DNA of 32,286 nucleotides from Myxococcota bacterium (GTDB lineage: Bacteria; Myxococcota_A; UBA796), in NCBI GenBank assembly GCA_029251165.1, contig JAQXDW010000097.1, positions 1 through 32,286 on the forward strand. The letters are read 5' to 3'. A program made the translations under genes and the position numbers. The notes beneath the pieces are model-generated. The model was not told the origin of the DNA and did not search any database. It worked only from the letters and a program-made list of their open reading frames with translations. This document shows positions 1 through 8,024 of the stretch, in pieces; the stretch's first letter is position 1, and every line of letters starts with the position of its first letter.

Positions 1-548
1 CCGCCCAGCAGCGCCATGGTGCTCGCCGCTGTCGTCCAGGCCAGCCACTTCCCGCCGACCACCTCTCCCCGAGAGAGCGCCGCAGCGAGCAGCGTCTCCA
101 GAGTGCCTTCCTCCCGCTCTCCAGGCAAGCTCTCGGCGAGCGGACCGGTCAGAAGCGAGATCGCCAGCAGGGCGACCAGCAGGTTTCTCCCAGGAAGCGT
201 CAGCTCTGGCCGCCACATCACTCTCGTAACGGAAGGTTCTTCCTCGAGGGTGTTGAGGACCCGCCGAAGCCCGCCAGGAATTGTCGAGGCCTGGACGGTG
301 ATCGGCTCCGAGCCGGAGAGCCGCACGGATGCCGACTCCGAGCGAAGCAGCTCTCCCTCCAGGGCCGCCGGGATCTCTCCCTGGACTGCCGGGATCTCCG
401 GTGCCCTCTGCTGCGGGGCCTGAAGGGGAATGGCACCGACCGGCAGCAGCATCGCCAGGGATAGCCCGATGAAGCCCAGCCGCCGCCCGGCGAGGACCCG
501 CCGCAGGTCTCGCCAGGCCACCACCCCAAGCGCCCTCGGTCGGATCAT
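1..548 (-). CDS. ABC-2 type transporter permease, C-terminal part cut by window edge
   Basis: Membrane subunit of an ABC-2 type exporter. The reading frame opens at ATG 548-546 and stays open for 182 codons to the left edge, so the C-terminus is outside the window. A first hydrophobic segment (about residues 22-40, RRLGFIGLSLAMLLPVGAIP) is followed by an extracytoplasmic-type loop, a second membrane segment (LLVALLAISLLTGPLAE) and the family's hallmark PGEREEGTLETLLAAALSRG, which matches the NatB/ABC-2 E-R-E-x-GTLE-x-LL pattern before the next helix. The start overlaps the stop of the upstream permease by four bases (ATGA), so the two are translationally coupled and probably form a heterodimer. 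The substrate cannot be told from sequence. Confidence 0.85.
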   Translation of the reverse strand, partial: MIRPRALGVVAWRDLRRVLAGRRLGFIGLSLAMLLPVGAIPLQAPQQRAPEIPAVQGEIPAALEGELLRSESASVRLSGSEPITVQASTIPGGLRRVLNTLEEEPSVTRVMWRPELTLPGRNLLVALLAISLLTGPLAESLPGEREEGTLETLLAAALSRGEVVGGKWLAWTTAASTMALLG

Positions 549-1504
549 GCCAGCCTCCGAGCCGCGCGCAGGCCCCCGAGGGCTGCGACCACTCCACCAA
601 GCAGCACCGCGCTTCCTCCCGGATCAGCCCCTGCCCCCAGCGCCCCCAGCGAGGCCATCGGCAGGACCGCGAGCGCGGGCATCGCAGCACCACCTCCGAG
701 CAGCGCGGTGCAGATGAGCAGCGCCCGAGAGAGCGCCGCGGAGAACCCAGAGCCACCCCTCGCGGGTACGGCGGCGACCCCCACGCCAGCCGCTGCGAGC
801 GCTGCCGATGAGCCATGCAGCCACCAGGTCAGCAGCGCATCCACACCGATGAGTGCATCGAGCAGCAGCAGGGTTCCACCCAGCGACAGAGACAGCGCGA
901 GCCCCGCTGCAATGAGCCGTGCGGTGGGATGAACCCACACCGCGACGGGCAGGGTCAGCTCTGCCTCTAAGACCCCTGTGGTGCGATCCCCAGCCAGCGA
1001 GGCCAGCCCGATGACCACGCCATACAAGGTGAACAGCACGCTGACCAGTCCCGCCATCCAGCGCACCGCGCGCTCAAGGTCGGCGGTCCGTGTCGGTGGC
1101 TCCACAACCTCAAGCTGCCAGGACGCATCCACCAGCGCCCGGAGTGCTGCTTCTGCTCTGAGGTTGTCCGATCCGCCGCCCAGCAGCGTCCCCCGTGCAT
1201 CCAGCGCCAGGGTCGGGACGCCGTCGGCCCACCATGCGGCTCGCGGAGCGCGTCCCGCAGAGACCGCCTCCGCCGGCACGGGATCGGCGATCACCTCCAG
1301 TCCAGCGTCGGTCAGCACCGAGACCAGCGCCGGGTCTGTCGCCGCGATCTTCGGGGGTGCCTGCAGCGCACCGCTCACCGCCACCGAGCCCAGCAGGGCG
1401 AGCGCCGTCAGCACCCCCGGCCACGCCAGCGCACGCAGCAGCATTCCCCGGCGACACAGTCGCTTCATCGCCGCTACCGTCAGCGGTATCAGCGGATGTG
1501 TCAT
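545..1504 (-). CDS. ABC-2 type transporter permease
   Basis: Second membrane subunit (319 aa) of the same exporter. A hydrophobic segment at about 25-45 is followed by an extracytoplasmic domain of about 110 residues (46-155). A membrane half follows from about 160, with segments near LVSVLFTLYGVVIGLASL, a long run around 200-250 and a C-terminal Ala/Gly/Leu-rich run. The motif AGDRTTGVLEAELTLPVAVW is the counterpart of the ERExGTLE motif of its partner. It starts at ATG 1504, overlapping the ATPase stop by four bases, and ends overlapping the next permease start by four bases. The one-transcript order is ATPase, permease, permease. The extracellular domain shows no motif I recognise. Confidence 0.85.
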   Translation of the reverse strand: MTHPLIPLTVAAMKRLCRRGMLLRALAWPGVLTALALLGSVAVSGALQAPPKIAATDPALVSVLTDAGLEVIADPVPAEAVSAGRAPRAAWWADGVPTLALDARGTLLGGGSDNLRAEAALRALVDASWQLEVVEPPTRTADLERAVRWMAGLVSVLFTLYGVVIGLASLAGDRTTGVLEAELTLPVAVWVHPTARLIAAGLALSLSLGGTLLLLDALIGVDALLTWWLHGSSAALAAAGVGVAAVPARGGSGFSAALSRALLICTALLGGGAAMPALAVLPMASLGALGAGADPGGSAVLLGGVVAALGGLRAARRLA

Positions 1505-2223
1505 GAAGAGAGCGCCAGAAAGGCTGCGGACAGATCACAGGTCCCGGTCTGCTCGAGAAGCTGTGGAAGCGTGCCCTCAGCGACCTTCTTCCCCGAGACC
1601 ACGATCCCGACCCGACCACAGACCGCCTCGACCTCGCCCATGATGTGAGAGGACATCAAGACCGCGCGCCCCTCACCCGCCAGCCGACGCATCAGCGCCA
1701 GGATCTCCGCACGCCCCTGCACGTCGAGGCCATCGGTGGGCTCGTCGAGCAGCAGCAGCGGCGGCGCATGAACCAGCGCACGCGCCAGGACCACCCGGCG
1801 CTTCTGCCCCGTGGACAGCTGACCACAGGGCGTCGATGCGATGGGGCCTGCTCCGAGCATCTCCAGCAGCTCACCGGCACGCTTCTTCGGACGTGTAACG
1901 CCTTGAATTTGAGCAAACAGGGTGACAACCTCTCGGGGCGTCAGCCGCTCAGGAAGCCCCGCCTCAGCCGGGACATATGCCAGCCGCCCGCGCGCCTTCA
2001 TCGGTGCGCGAAGTGCGTCGATGCCGTCGATGTGGATCGTGCCGCCGTCAGGCCGAAGCAGGGTAGCGAGCATGCGCAGGGTGGTGGTCTTGCCGGCCCC
2101 GTTGGAGCCGAGCAGACCATAGATCTCGCCCGGAGCGACCCTCAGCGACAGCGCATCCACCGCGCGGAAGGTTCCCCGGCCGCGGTCATGGAAGGACTTT
2201 GTCAGCGATGAAGCAGCAAGCAC
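1501..2223 (-). CDS. ABC transporter ATP-binding protein
   Basis: Cytoplasmic ATPase that powers the ABC-2 permeases encoded just downstream. All nucleotide-binding motifs are visible in 240 aa: Walker A GSNGAGKTT (39-47), signature LSTGQKRR (136-143), Walker B LLLLDEPTDGLD (156-167) and switch His193 (MSSH). The Q-loop region reads AYVPAEAGLPERLTPRE, the PE-type variant usual in NatA/CcmA-like ABC-2 ATPases. The start is GTG 2223; a TAGTCA hexamer lies seven bases upstream and no ribosome binding site is evident. The 60-base upstream gap is shared with the divergent lipoprotein gene at 2284. The exported substrate is unknown. Confidence 0.9.
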   Translation of the reverse strand: MLAASSLTKSFHDRGRGTFRAVDALSLRVAPGEIYGLLGSNGAGKTTTLRMLATLLRPDGGTIHIDGIDALRAPMKARGRLAYVPAEAGLPERLTPREVVTLFAQIQGVTRPKKRAGELLEMLGAGPIASTPCGQLSTGQKRRVVLARALVHAPPLLLLDEPTDGLDVQGRAEILALMRRLAGEGRAVLMSSHIMGEVEAVCGRVGIVVSGKKVAEGTLPQLLEQTGTCDLSAAFLALSS

Positions 2224-2271
2224 AGCCGTCTGACTACCACACCCTGCCCCCCCTGTCGGTCTCGCGCAGAT

Positions 2272-2283
2272 TAAACTGCCCCC
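2272..2283 (+). promoter_or_regulatory. Leaderless-type -10 element (TAAACT) before the 2284 gene
   Basis: TAAACT (2272-2277) lies exactly six bases before ATG 2284 and no Shine-Dalgarno sequence is present. A TANNNT hexamer at this distance puts the transcription start at or next to the A of the start codon. The hexamer also supplies an in-frame TAA, so no longer N-terminus is possible. Confidence 0.5.
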
Positions 2284-2802
2284 ATGATGCTCCTCATGCT
2301 GGCCACAGGCTGCGGGATGACCGACGAAGAGAGCCCCCCGGACTTCTCCTGGGCCGGCGGCGACTTCGACTTCACCACCACTGCCGCAGACGATGCCTGC
2401 CTCGACGGGGCGCTGGAGGCACTGTTCATGCCAGGCGGTCCCGAGGCTCCCCAGGAATTTGAGTACACCATCTACCTGCCGTCACGCGACGAGGTTCCGC
2501 TCAGCTACGACATCGATCTTCGGGCGCCGTTCGTCGGGATGCCGGTGACGGTGGATGCCGGTGCGGACGGGATGCTGACCGCTGCGGGGGTCATCGACTC
2601 CGTCCCGCTTGGAGTGGTGGCGTATGGCGACTGTGAGGTCACCATGACTGCCGAGATCAACATGCTTCCCACCAGCGCAGACACCGCCGAGGGGGAAGCT
2701 CAGATCGCAATCAGCGACCCCCGTGGAGCGGACGGACGCTGCCCAGTCTATGACGCTGACCCCTGCCTTGTTCAGCTCACACTGACCGCTGAGAGACACT
2801 GA
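2284..2802 (+). CDS. Predicted lipoprotein of unknown function
   Basis: 172-aa secreted lipoprotein that I do not recognise. The N-terminus MMLLMLATGC gives a lipidation Cys at residue 10 after an uncharged, nine-residue hydrophobic stretch. An in-frame TAA 12 bases upstream fixes this start. The mature part is acidic, with four further Cys (DACLDG, GDCEV, GRCPV, DPCLV) that could form two disulfides, and alternating polar/hydrophobic strands suggesting a beta-rich fold. The hydrolase gene at 2808 starts five bases after its stop, so the two are probably co-transcribed. Confidence 0.75.
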   Translation: MMLLMLATGCGMTDEESPPDFSWAGGDFDFTTTAADDACLDGALEALFMPGGPEAPQEFEYTIYLPSRDEVPLSYDIDLRAPFVGMPVTVDAGADGMLTAAGVIDSVPLGVVAYGDCEVTMTAEINMLPTSADTAEGEAQIAISDPRGADGRCPVYDADPCLVQLTLTAERH

Positions 2803-2807
2803 TACCG

Positions 2808-3740
2808 ATGCTGGAACAATACCTCTCGCAGTTCTCACGCCTCCTGACGACCACGGGCATCCCCTGGAGCCGCCGGCATGTCGGCGGGAGGCATGACCGG
2901 CGCGTGGTGCTTGGCCTGATGATCCACGGAGACGAGGTTGGCTCGCTGCCTGGTGCCCTCGCGGTGATGTCGGAGCTGAGCAGCGGTGCGCTGTCGTATG
3001 GCGGGATCGCAGACTTCTTCATCGGCAACGTACCGGCAGCCCGCGCCGGGGTCCGCTGCATCGAGGCAGACCTCAACCGGGTGTTCACCGATGCTGCCCC
3101 CGACAGCGCCGAGCGCCGCCGTGCGCGAGCGCTGTCGGAGCTCCTCGACGGCTGCGACCTCTTCCTCGACCTTCACCAGACCGCCCTGCCCGCTGCGCGG
3201 CCGTTCTTTACCCTGCCCTGGAGGCCCCTGGAGGCGCGCTGGGTTCGTGCCTTGCAGACCGATGCCGCCTGGATCACCCGCCCCTCCGGAGTGAGCTTCT
3301 CGCCAGGGCTGAAGTGCGCGGACGAGTATGTCCGCGACCAGGGCCGCCCTGGCATCACCCTGGAGCTTGGCGAGCAGGGATTCTCCCCCGAAGCCACCGC
3401 AGCTTCCGCATCCATCATCCGACGCACCCTCGCGCTGATGGATGCCGTCGACGCACAGGGAGACGCTGTCCTGACCGGTCCGCTGCCGCCCTGCTACCGC
3501 TACAGCCACGCGGAGCCCTTCACCGACAGGACCCTCCGCCTGCGCCCCGGACTCGTCAACTTTCAGCCGGTCGCTGCCGGCGAGGTGCTCTCCGCGCCCG
3601 GCACCCCGACGCTGCGCGCGCCGACGGACGGAGTGCTGCTGTTCCCGAAGTACCCCGCCGACGATGCCCTGCTCCCCGCAACCATCTTCCGGCTCGCCGC
3701 GCCCCTACCCCAGTCGCCAGACGTGCTGTGGGGTGCGTGA
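2808..3740 (+). CDS. Succinylglutamate desuccinylase/aspartoacylase family zinc hydrolase
   Basis: 310-aa zinc-dependent deacylase of the AstE/AspA (M14-like) family, which hydrolyses N-acylated amino acids. Metal ligands are His40 and Glu43 (MIHGDEVGS) and His123 (DLHQT). The substrate-binding segment is ADLNRVF (87-93), and the catalytic Glu lies in TLELGEQG (Glu186). The AstE-like phrase GNVPAA is also present (73-78). No signal peptide is visible, so it is probably cytoplasmic. It follows the lipoprotein gene by five bases and probably depends on that promoter. The exact substrate (succinylglutamate, acetylaspartate or another acyl amino acid) cannot be told; no other arginine-catabolism (ast) gene is nearby. 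Confidence 0.85.
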   Translation: MLEQYLSQFSRLLTTTGIPWSRRHVGGRHDRRVVLGLMIHGDEVGSLPGALAVMSELSSGALSYGGIADFFIGNVPAARAGVRCIEADLNRVFTDAAPDSAERRRARALSELLDGCDLFLDLHQTALPAARPFFTLPWRPLEARWVRALQTDAAWITRPSGVSFSPGLKCADEYVRDQGRPGITLELGEQGFSPEATAASASIIRRTLALMDAVDAQGDAVLTGPLPPCYRYSHAEPFTDRTLRLRPGLVNFQPVAAGEVLSAPGTPTLRAPTDGVLLFPKYPADDALLPATIFRLAAPLPQSPDVLWGA

Positions 3741-3842
3741 GTGGCGCAGACGGCAGCAAGCGCCCTGAAGACGCAGTAGTGGCGTGCGCCGACCACTGCG
3801 GCACCAGGCCGTAACACCAAAACAATGCCGTAACGTTAAAAC

Positions 3843-5114
3843 TTACAGGGACAGTGCGGCGCTGATCGGCTGAACATCGAACAAAAACTCCGAGGGGTCC
3901 ATGTCCCCCATCGCCAGGAGGGTCGCGCCGAGGCTCGTGCTGGTCAGCGCGGTTCCGCTGCTGCTCGCGGCACCGGTCACCAGATCGATGGGCAGGCCGA
4001 GGCCGTTGCTGTCCAGCCCGCCCAGCGACTGACCGCCGCGCACACCCGCGCCGAGGAGCATCGCAGAGGTGTACGTCCAGTGCTCCTTGCCGCCCTTCGA
4101 GTTCAGCAGCGGGTGACGTCCCATCTCTGAGAAGACGACGATGGTCACCTCATCGGCGAGGCGGTCGCTGTACTCACCCGGCCGGCTGTCGAGCTCCGCC
4201 ATGATCCCCGAGAGGGACGCGAACAGCTCCTCATAGTGCCAGTCCTGCATCCGGTTCCCCTCGTGGGTGTCCCACCCAGCGGAGCAGGAGCCGTTGTCCT
4301 CGATCATCCCGCAGCGGGCGAGGCCGAGCTCGAACATGTCGAAGATGATCCCCGCGTCCGCGACATTGTCTCGACGACAGCCGAGCTTGCTGGTGAGGTC
4401 AAGCTGCTCGGTGTAGGGCGCGAGGAGGTCCGAGCGCTGGAGAGACTCGGCGTACTGAGAGAGGTAGCGGCCGCGCTGGCTGGTGTCCGGCTGCTCGGCA
4501 CGGCTCGCGAGTCGCTGGGCCATGAAGGCATCGGTGAGCGACTCCACCCCTGGCGGTGGCAGCGCAACGGGCAGCTCGGCGTTGAGGATCGCAGCACCAT
4601 CGAGCAGATCGGGGAGCTGTCCGCTGTCTCCGACACGAACCACGGAGCCGGTATAGCGGGCGGTGTAGGCCGGCCCAGCGACCACGATGTGCGGGATGAG
4701 TCGGGTGTCGATGGAGTGTGACGCCAGAAGACTCGGCCAGTCATCTCCCCCCGATGAGGAGCCGGTCATAACGAGCTGCCGACACCGCTCATGGGTCACG
4801 CTGCGGACCTCGAGTCCGTTGATCACGCAGGCCCGGCTCGCGTACTCCTCAAAGAATGCGGTGACCGATGGGCGGCTGTTGTTGTGAACGAAAGGAATTC
4901 CAGCGGCCATCGCCAGCTCGTCTCCGGGCTCTGGAATGATCGAGGGATGGTCGAGCAGCGGCGTGAAGACGTAGGTGGTGTCCCAGCCTCCACGGCAGAA
5001 CACAAACAGAAACTTCCGCTCCCCGGTGAGCCCGGCACGCCCGATCCTCGGCATCAAGACACCACCAGCAGAAGCCGCCAGTAACGCAGAGAACTTTCGT
5101 CTTGAGATGTCCAT
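3843..5114 (-). CDS. Tat-exported DUF1501 family protein (operon A)
   Basis: 423-aa exported protein of the DUF1501 family, which belongs to the alkaline phosphatase/sulfatase superfamily; its substrates are unknown. The N-terminus has a twin-arginine signal (SRRKF at 4-8, then a hydrophobic run to about residue 27). DUF1501 landmarks are GGWDTTYVF, GWDTHEGN followed by a LFASLSGIMAEL helix, SEMGRHPLLNSKGGKEHW, and a GAGVRGGQSLGGLD turn. The start ATG 5114 overlaps the TAA of the upstream gene by one base (TAATG), so translation is coupled. It closes a three-gene operon and has a full paralogue at 16590-17867. DUF1501 next to a CxxCH-bearing DUF1549/1588-type gene is a common pairing in Planctomycetes and relatives. 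Confidence 0.88.
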   Translation of the reverse strand: MDISRRKFSALLAASAGGVLMPRIGRAGLTGERKFLFVFCRGGWDTTYVFTPLLDHPSIIPEPGDELAMAAGIPFVHNNSRPSVTAFFEEYASRACVINGLEVRSVTHERCRQLVMTGSSSGGDDWPSLLASHSIDTRLIPHIVVAGPAYTARYTGSVVRVGDSGQLPDLLDGAAILNAELPVALPPPGVESLTDAFMAQRLASRAEQPDTSQRGRYLSQYAESLQRSDLLAPYTEQLDLTSKLGCRRDNVADAGIIFDMFELGLARCGMIEDNGSCSAGWDTHEGNRMQDWHYEELFASLSGIMAELDSRPGEYSDRLADEVTIVVFSEMGRHPLLNSKGGKEHWTYTSAMLLGAGVRGGQSLGGLDSNGLGLPIDLVTGAASSSGTALTSTSLGATLLAMGDMDPSEFLFDVQPISAALSL

Positions 5115-6709
5115 TATCGGCTCACGAAGTCAGGGTCACGCATCAGCACCTCCAGCACCGCCGCCCAGGCAATGCCGGTGCCCGCCTGCGCATCGGCCGA
5201 AGCCCACAGCGCAGCAGCGGCTTCCAGCCAGTCGGCATCCGCGCGTGTGCCGAGCAGCCAGAAGTGCAGCCGCTCCAGGGTCGGCTCATCGGGTGGAGCG
5301 GACAGGGTGATGCCCTCCAGGATCGGCGGGGGGCTTCCCGCTTCAGCCTGGGAGACCGCATGGAAAGCGGCTCCCTGTGCAAGCCGCTCGACCACCAGCG
5401 ACCAGGTCACTCCCGGATCGGGCTGCGGCGCGGTCAGGGTGGCGCCATCGACTCCACCCGCCAGCACCCGGTAGCCCCAGGTGTCATTTCCGAGCTGATC
5501 GAAGCCGTCTTCTTCCCACCGAAAGCCAGTCAGCGCCTCGACGGTGCTGTGGAGCTGATCGGGCGACAGCATCCGTGCCGCGCGCTCCCGCTCGATGGTT
5601 GCGGCCCCTGCCTCGTCGGTCACTCCGCCGGCCTGGTAGATCTCTCCCGCGATCAGGGCTCGGAGCACCGGCTGCATGCGACCGGTCTCCAGGTAGGCCT
5701 CCTCCAGGGCTGCGATGCTGGCAAAGTCCACCGCATCCTCGACCGGTCGGCGCCACATCAGCTCCGCAGCAGTCTCGGCGACACACCACGAGAAGCGCGG
5801 ATCCGCAGCGATGAGCCCGCCCAGCTCGCTGAGCCCTCCAAAGGGCTGCCCGAACCAAGCCATGTCGACCTCCAAGAGGTCCTCACCGACCACCTCTCGC
5901 TCCGGATGGTAGGTGGTCATCTCCTGCTTGTTGTACTGGATGTACCAATAGAACCCAAACAGACTCGCCGCGAGCGGATCGAGGGTGGAGTGGCAGGACT
6001 GACAGGCGGGGTCCTGCCAAATGAGGGAGTCGATGTCGATGTCGATGGAGCCGCTGCCCGAGAACGAGATCGGACGGTTCAGGACGTCCTCACACAGCAC
6101 ACGCTCCATGATGAACCCAGCCCGGCGGCGGTTCTTGTTCGTGGGCGCGGCGACATAGCGCCACCACAGGCCGTTGGTCGCCAGGATGCCGGCCGCCGGT
6201 CGCCCGTCGGTGTACTGGGCCGGCTGCCAGCCCTCCCCGTCCTCACGGCTCATCGGCCAGATGTCGCCCAGCAGCGCGGAGGCCATGGTCCAGTCCGCAG
6301 TGACGATCTCGGCGTATGGACGGTCTTCTGCGATCACCCTTGCGATCAGACGCAGCGGCTCGTCAGCGACGTCGCGCTCGAATTCGAACTCTCGGGAGGG
6401 ATCGAGGGCGTAGTCGAAGTAGCGGGTCTCGAACACCTCGAGGCGGGTCTGGAACTGCTCGGAGTACAGCGAGACCATGCGCTCCTCAAAGCGCGGATCT
6501 GCCATCCAGTCCGTGATCAGCCCATCCAGCGCCGCCGGATCGGCCTCGACCGCCTCCAGATCGTCGACATCCGGCAGCACCCCGCGCAGATCAAGGCTGA
6601 TCCGTCGGGTCAGCGCAGTGTCCGTGAGCGGTGTCAGTCCCGATGCCGCAGAAGACGACGCCGGCTCAGGAGTCGGCTCCGTGGTGCAGGACAGCAAAAA
6701 AACAATCAC
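5114..6709 (-). CDS. DUF1549/DUF1588/DUF1585-like lipoprotein with CxxCH (operon A)
   Basis: 531-aa predicted lipoprotein. I place the start at GTG 6709, which overlaps the upstream stop by four bases (GTGA) and gives V-I-V-F-L-L-S-C, a seven-residue leader before the lipid Cys. A longer in-frame extension exists but lies wholly over the previous gene. Residues about 40-80 (RRISLDLRGVLPD, then DPAALDGLITDWMADPRFEER) resemble DUF1549. The middle (RPAAGILATNGLWW and AC-QSCHSTLDP, Cys236/Cys239/His240) resembles DUF1588. The stretch after it (DPRFSWCVAETAAELMWRRP) resembles DUF1585. The C-terminal third (LSPDQLHSTVEALTGFRW to the end) is shared with the paralogue at 17877-19526. CxxCH could bind c-type heme, but the motif is also typical of DUF1588 without proof of heme. 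A run of seven T lies in the leader codons. Confidence 0.8.
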   Translation of the reverse strand: MIVFLLSCTTEPTPEPASSSAASGLTPLTDTALTRRISLDLRGVLPDVDDLEAVEADPAALDGLITDWMADPRFEERMVSLYSEQFQTRLEVFETRYFDYALDPSREFEFERDVADEPLRLIARVIAEDRPYAEIVTADWTMASALLGDIWPMSREDGEGWQPAQYTDGRPAAGILATNGLWWRYVAAPTNKNRRRAGFIMERVLCEDVLNRPISFSGSGSIDIDIDSLIWQDPACQSCHSTLDPLAASLFGFYWYIQYNKQEMTTYHPEREVVGEDLLEVDMAWFGQPFGGLSELGGLIAADPRFSWCVAETAAELMWRRPVEDAVDFASIAALEEAYLETGRMQPVLRALIAGEIYQAGGVTDEAGAATIERERAARMLSPDQLHSTVEALTGFRWEEDGFDQLGNDTWGYRVLAGGVDGATLTAPQPDPGVTWSLVVERLAQGAAFHAVSQAEAGSPPPILEGITLSAPPDEPTLERLHFWLLGTRADADWLEAAAALWASADAQAGTGIAWAAVLEVLMRDPDFVSR

Positions 6710-7545
6710 AGCTCTGCCTGCAAGGTCGTCACGATCAGCTCCGGGATGCCCACCGTCTTCATGCAGCCCTCTCCCAGCACCAGTCCGTCCTGCGAGACCA
6801 TCCCGCAGCCGGTGCAGTCGCTCATCTCGACCTGGTACCAGCGCCCGTTCGCGTCGCGGACCTGCATCAACCCGAGGAGGTGCTCTCGGCACTCCTGGGC
6901 TGAAGCCGTCATCTCCGAGAAGCTCACCACGATGGTATTTCCGTAGGAGACGGCACCATCCAAGCCAACCCGGAAGTCCTCACCGAACTGGTTCATGTTC
7001 ATCTCGACCAGGCCGCTGAAGCCAGCATCGAGGAAGGCCGGCCCGTCGTCCAGCGACCAGGTACCGCCCATTGTGGAGGCGATAAAGGAGCCCTGCTCGT
7101 TGTCTCCGTACGCGGAGCCGATCGAACCTCCCGCACCAAACACGCGCCCCTCAGGATCGATGATCTCAAACTCTCCAGAGAAGCTCCAGCCGGAGATATC
7201 TTCACCACCGCCCCCCTCCAGGCCATCTTGGATGCTCGCGAGCCCGGAGAACCAGTAGCCCTCCTCCGAGGTGCACCCTTCCGGAGGCGTGAGGACCTCC
7301 GTCGTGCCGCCCGGGCAGTCCGCATCACCATGCTCCAGGATCTCAACGTAGGCAGCCCGGACCGCCGCAGGGCTGGGGACACCCACAGCAAAGAAGTCAT
7401 CGAGCTGTGCGACGACTGCCTCTGGAGTCAGCAGCTCCGGGACCGTCTCTGGAGCGGTGTCCAGGACAGCGTCCGAGGAGTCTACGCCACCCGGAAGCGG
7501 GTCATCCTGTGGGGTCGAGCACCCAAGCAGCATCGCGACGAGCAT
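6706..7545 (-). CDS. Cysteine-containing lipoprotein, first gene of operon A
   Basis: 279-aa lipoprotein I cannot assign to a named family. MLVAMLLGC gives a lipid Cys at residue 9; an in-frame TAG 12 bases upstream excludes a longer start. An Asp/Pro/Thr-rich linker runs to about residue 40. The mature domain carries HGDADCP, GCTSEEGYWFSG and, near the C-terminus, VRDANGRWYQVE and CTGCG. The same blocks in the same order occur in the first DUF-operon gene of copy B (19517-20509: GDDDCP, SCTSDSGSTFSG, VRDAEGEWYHVE, CDGCG), so the two are paralogues. Its stop overlaps the GTG of the next gene (GTGA). It probably works with the two downstream exported proteins at the envelope. Confidence 0.8.
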   Translation of the reverse strand: MLVAMLLGCSTPQDDPLPGGVDSSDAVLDTAPETVPELLTPEAVVAQLDDFFAVGVPSPAAVRAAYVEILEHGDADCPGGTTEVLTPPEGCTSEEGYWFSGLASIQDGLEGGGGEDISGWSFSGEFEIIDPEGRVFGAGGSIGSAYGDNEQGSFIASTMGGTWSLDDGPAFLDAGFSGLVEMNMNQFGEDFRVGLDGAVSYGNTIVVSFSEMTASAQECREHLLGLMQVRDANGRWYQVEMSDCTGCGMVSQDGLVLGEGCMKTVGIPELIVTTLQAEL

Positions 7546-7557
7546 GGAAACACCCTA
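7546..7557 (-). promoter_or_regulatory. Leaderless-type -10 element (TAGGGT) before operon A
   Basis: Reading on the minus strand, TAGGGT (7557-7552) stands six bases before ATG 7545, without a ribosome binding site. The TAG inside the hexamer is in frame with the gene and rules out an upstream start. Confidence 0.45.
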
Positions 7558-7607
7558 CCCCACTGACCACCCGACACGCTACGCTCGCGAACACCACAGG
7601 AGGAGAG

Positions 7608-8024
7608 ATGCCAGAGCTGAAGCTCAGCACCCTGCTGCCGGCAGCCGCCGAAGTGGTCTGGTCGATCATTGGAGACTTCGCCGGGCTGGCCCAGTGGCAC
7701 CCGCTGGTCCCCAATTGCCGCCCAGGAGACGACGGACTCAGCCGGATCATCTCGCTGCGCAGAATGGATGTCGTCGAGGTGCTCATCCCAGGGCAGTCAC
7801 CGCCAATGGGACACACCTACACCATCCGCGCCTCGCCAATGCCGATCACCGACTACCGCGCCACGCTCCAGGTGGTCGATGAAGGGGGCAAGGCACGCCT
7901 CAGCTACCACGGCCACTTCACGCCCCTGGGGGTGAGCGAAGCGCAGGCCGCAGGGATGCTGCGCGGCTTCTTCGAGGCCGGATTTTCCGCACTCCAGGCA
8001 CGCCTGGATAAGGACGAGACATGA
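7608..8024 (+). CDS. SRPBCC (START/Bet v1-like) family protein
   Basis: 138-aa small-ligand-binding protein of the SRPBCC fold (polyketide cyclase/dehydrase-like). The start ATG 7608 follows a strong AGGAGGAG ribosome binding site; the frame is open further upstream but without a comparable site. Family marks are AAAEVVWSIIGDFAGLAQWHP near the N-terminus, a beta-rich middle (TYTIRASPMPITDYRA) and a C-terminal helix GMLRGFFEAGFSALQARL that would cover the hydrophobic cavity. It is cytoplasmic (no signal) and is coupled to the crotonase gene by a four-base ATGA overlap, suggesting it handles a hydrophobic or acyl substrate, though the ligand is unknown. Confidence 0.82.
   Translation: MPELKLSTLLPAAAEVVWSIIGDFAGLAQWHPLVPNCRPGDDGLSRIISLRRMDVVEVLIPGQSPPMGHTYTIRASPMPITDYRATLQVVDEGGKARLSYHGHFTPLGVSEAQAAGMLRGFFEAGFSALQARLDKDET

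Noticed and set aside
5980..6020. CxxCH of the DUF1588-type proteins taken as proven heme c sites
   Set aside because: The motif is a standing feature of these families and heme has not been shown from sequence alone; only the small 20584-20976 protein also has a cytochrome-like downstream Met.
5102..6946. 614-codon plus-strand open frame opposite operon A's CxxCH lipoprotein gene
   Set aside because: Antisense shadow: the minus strand carries clear protein-family blocks, a coupled GTGA start and a paralogue. The plus frame has no recognisable domain and is open only because of high GC.
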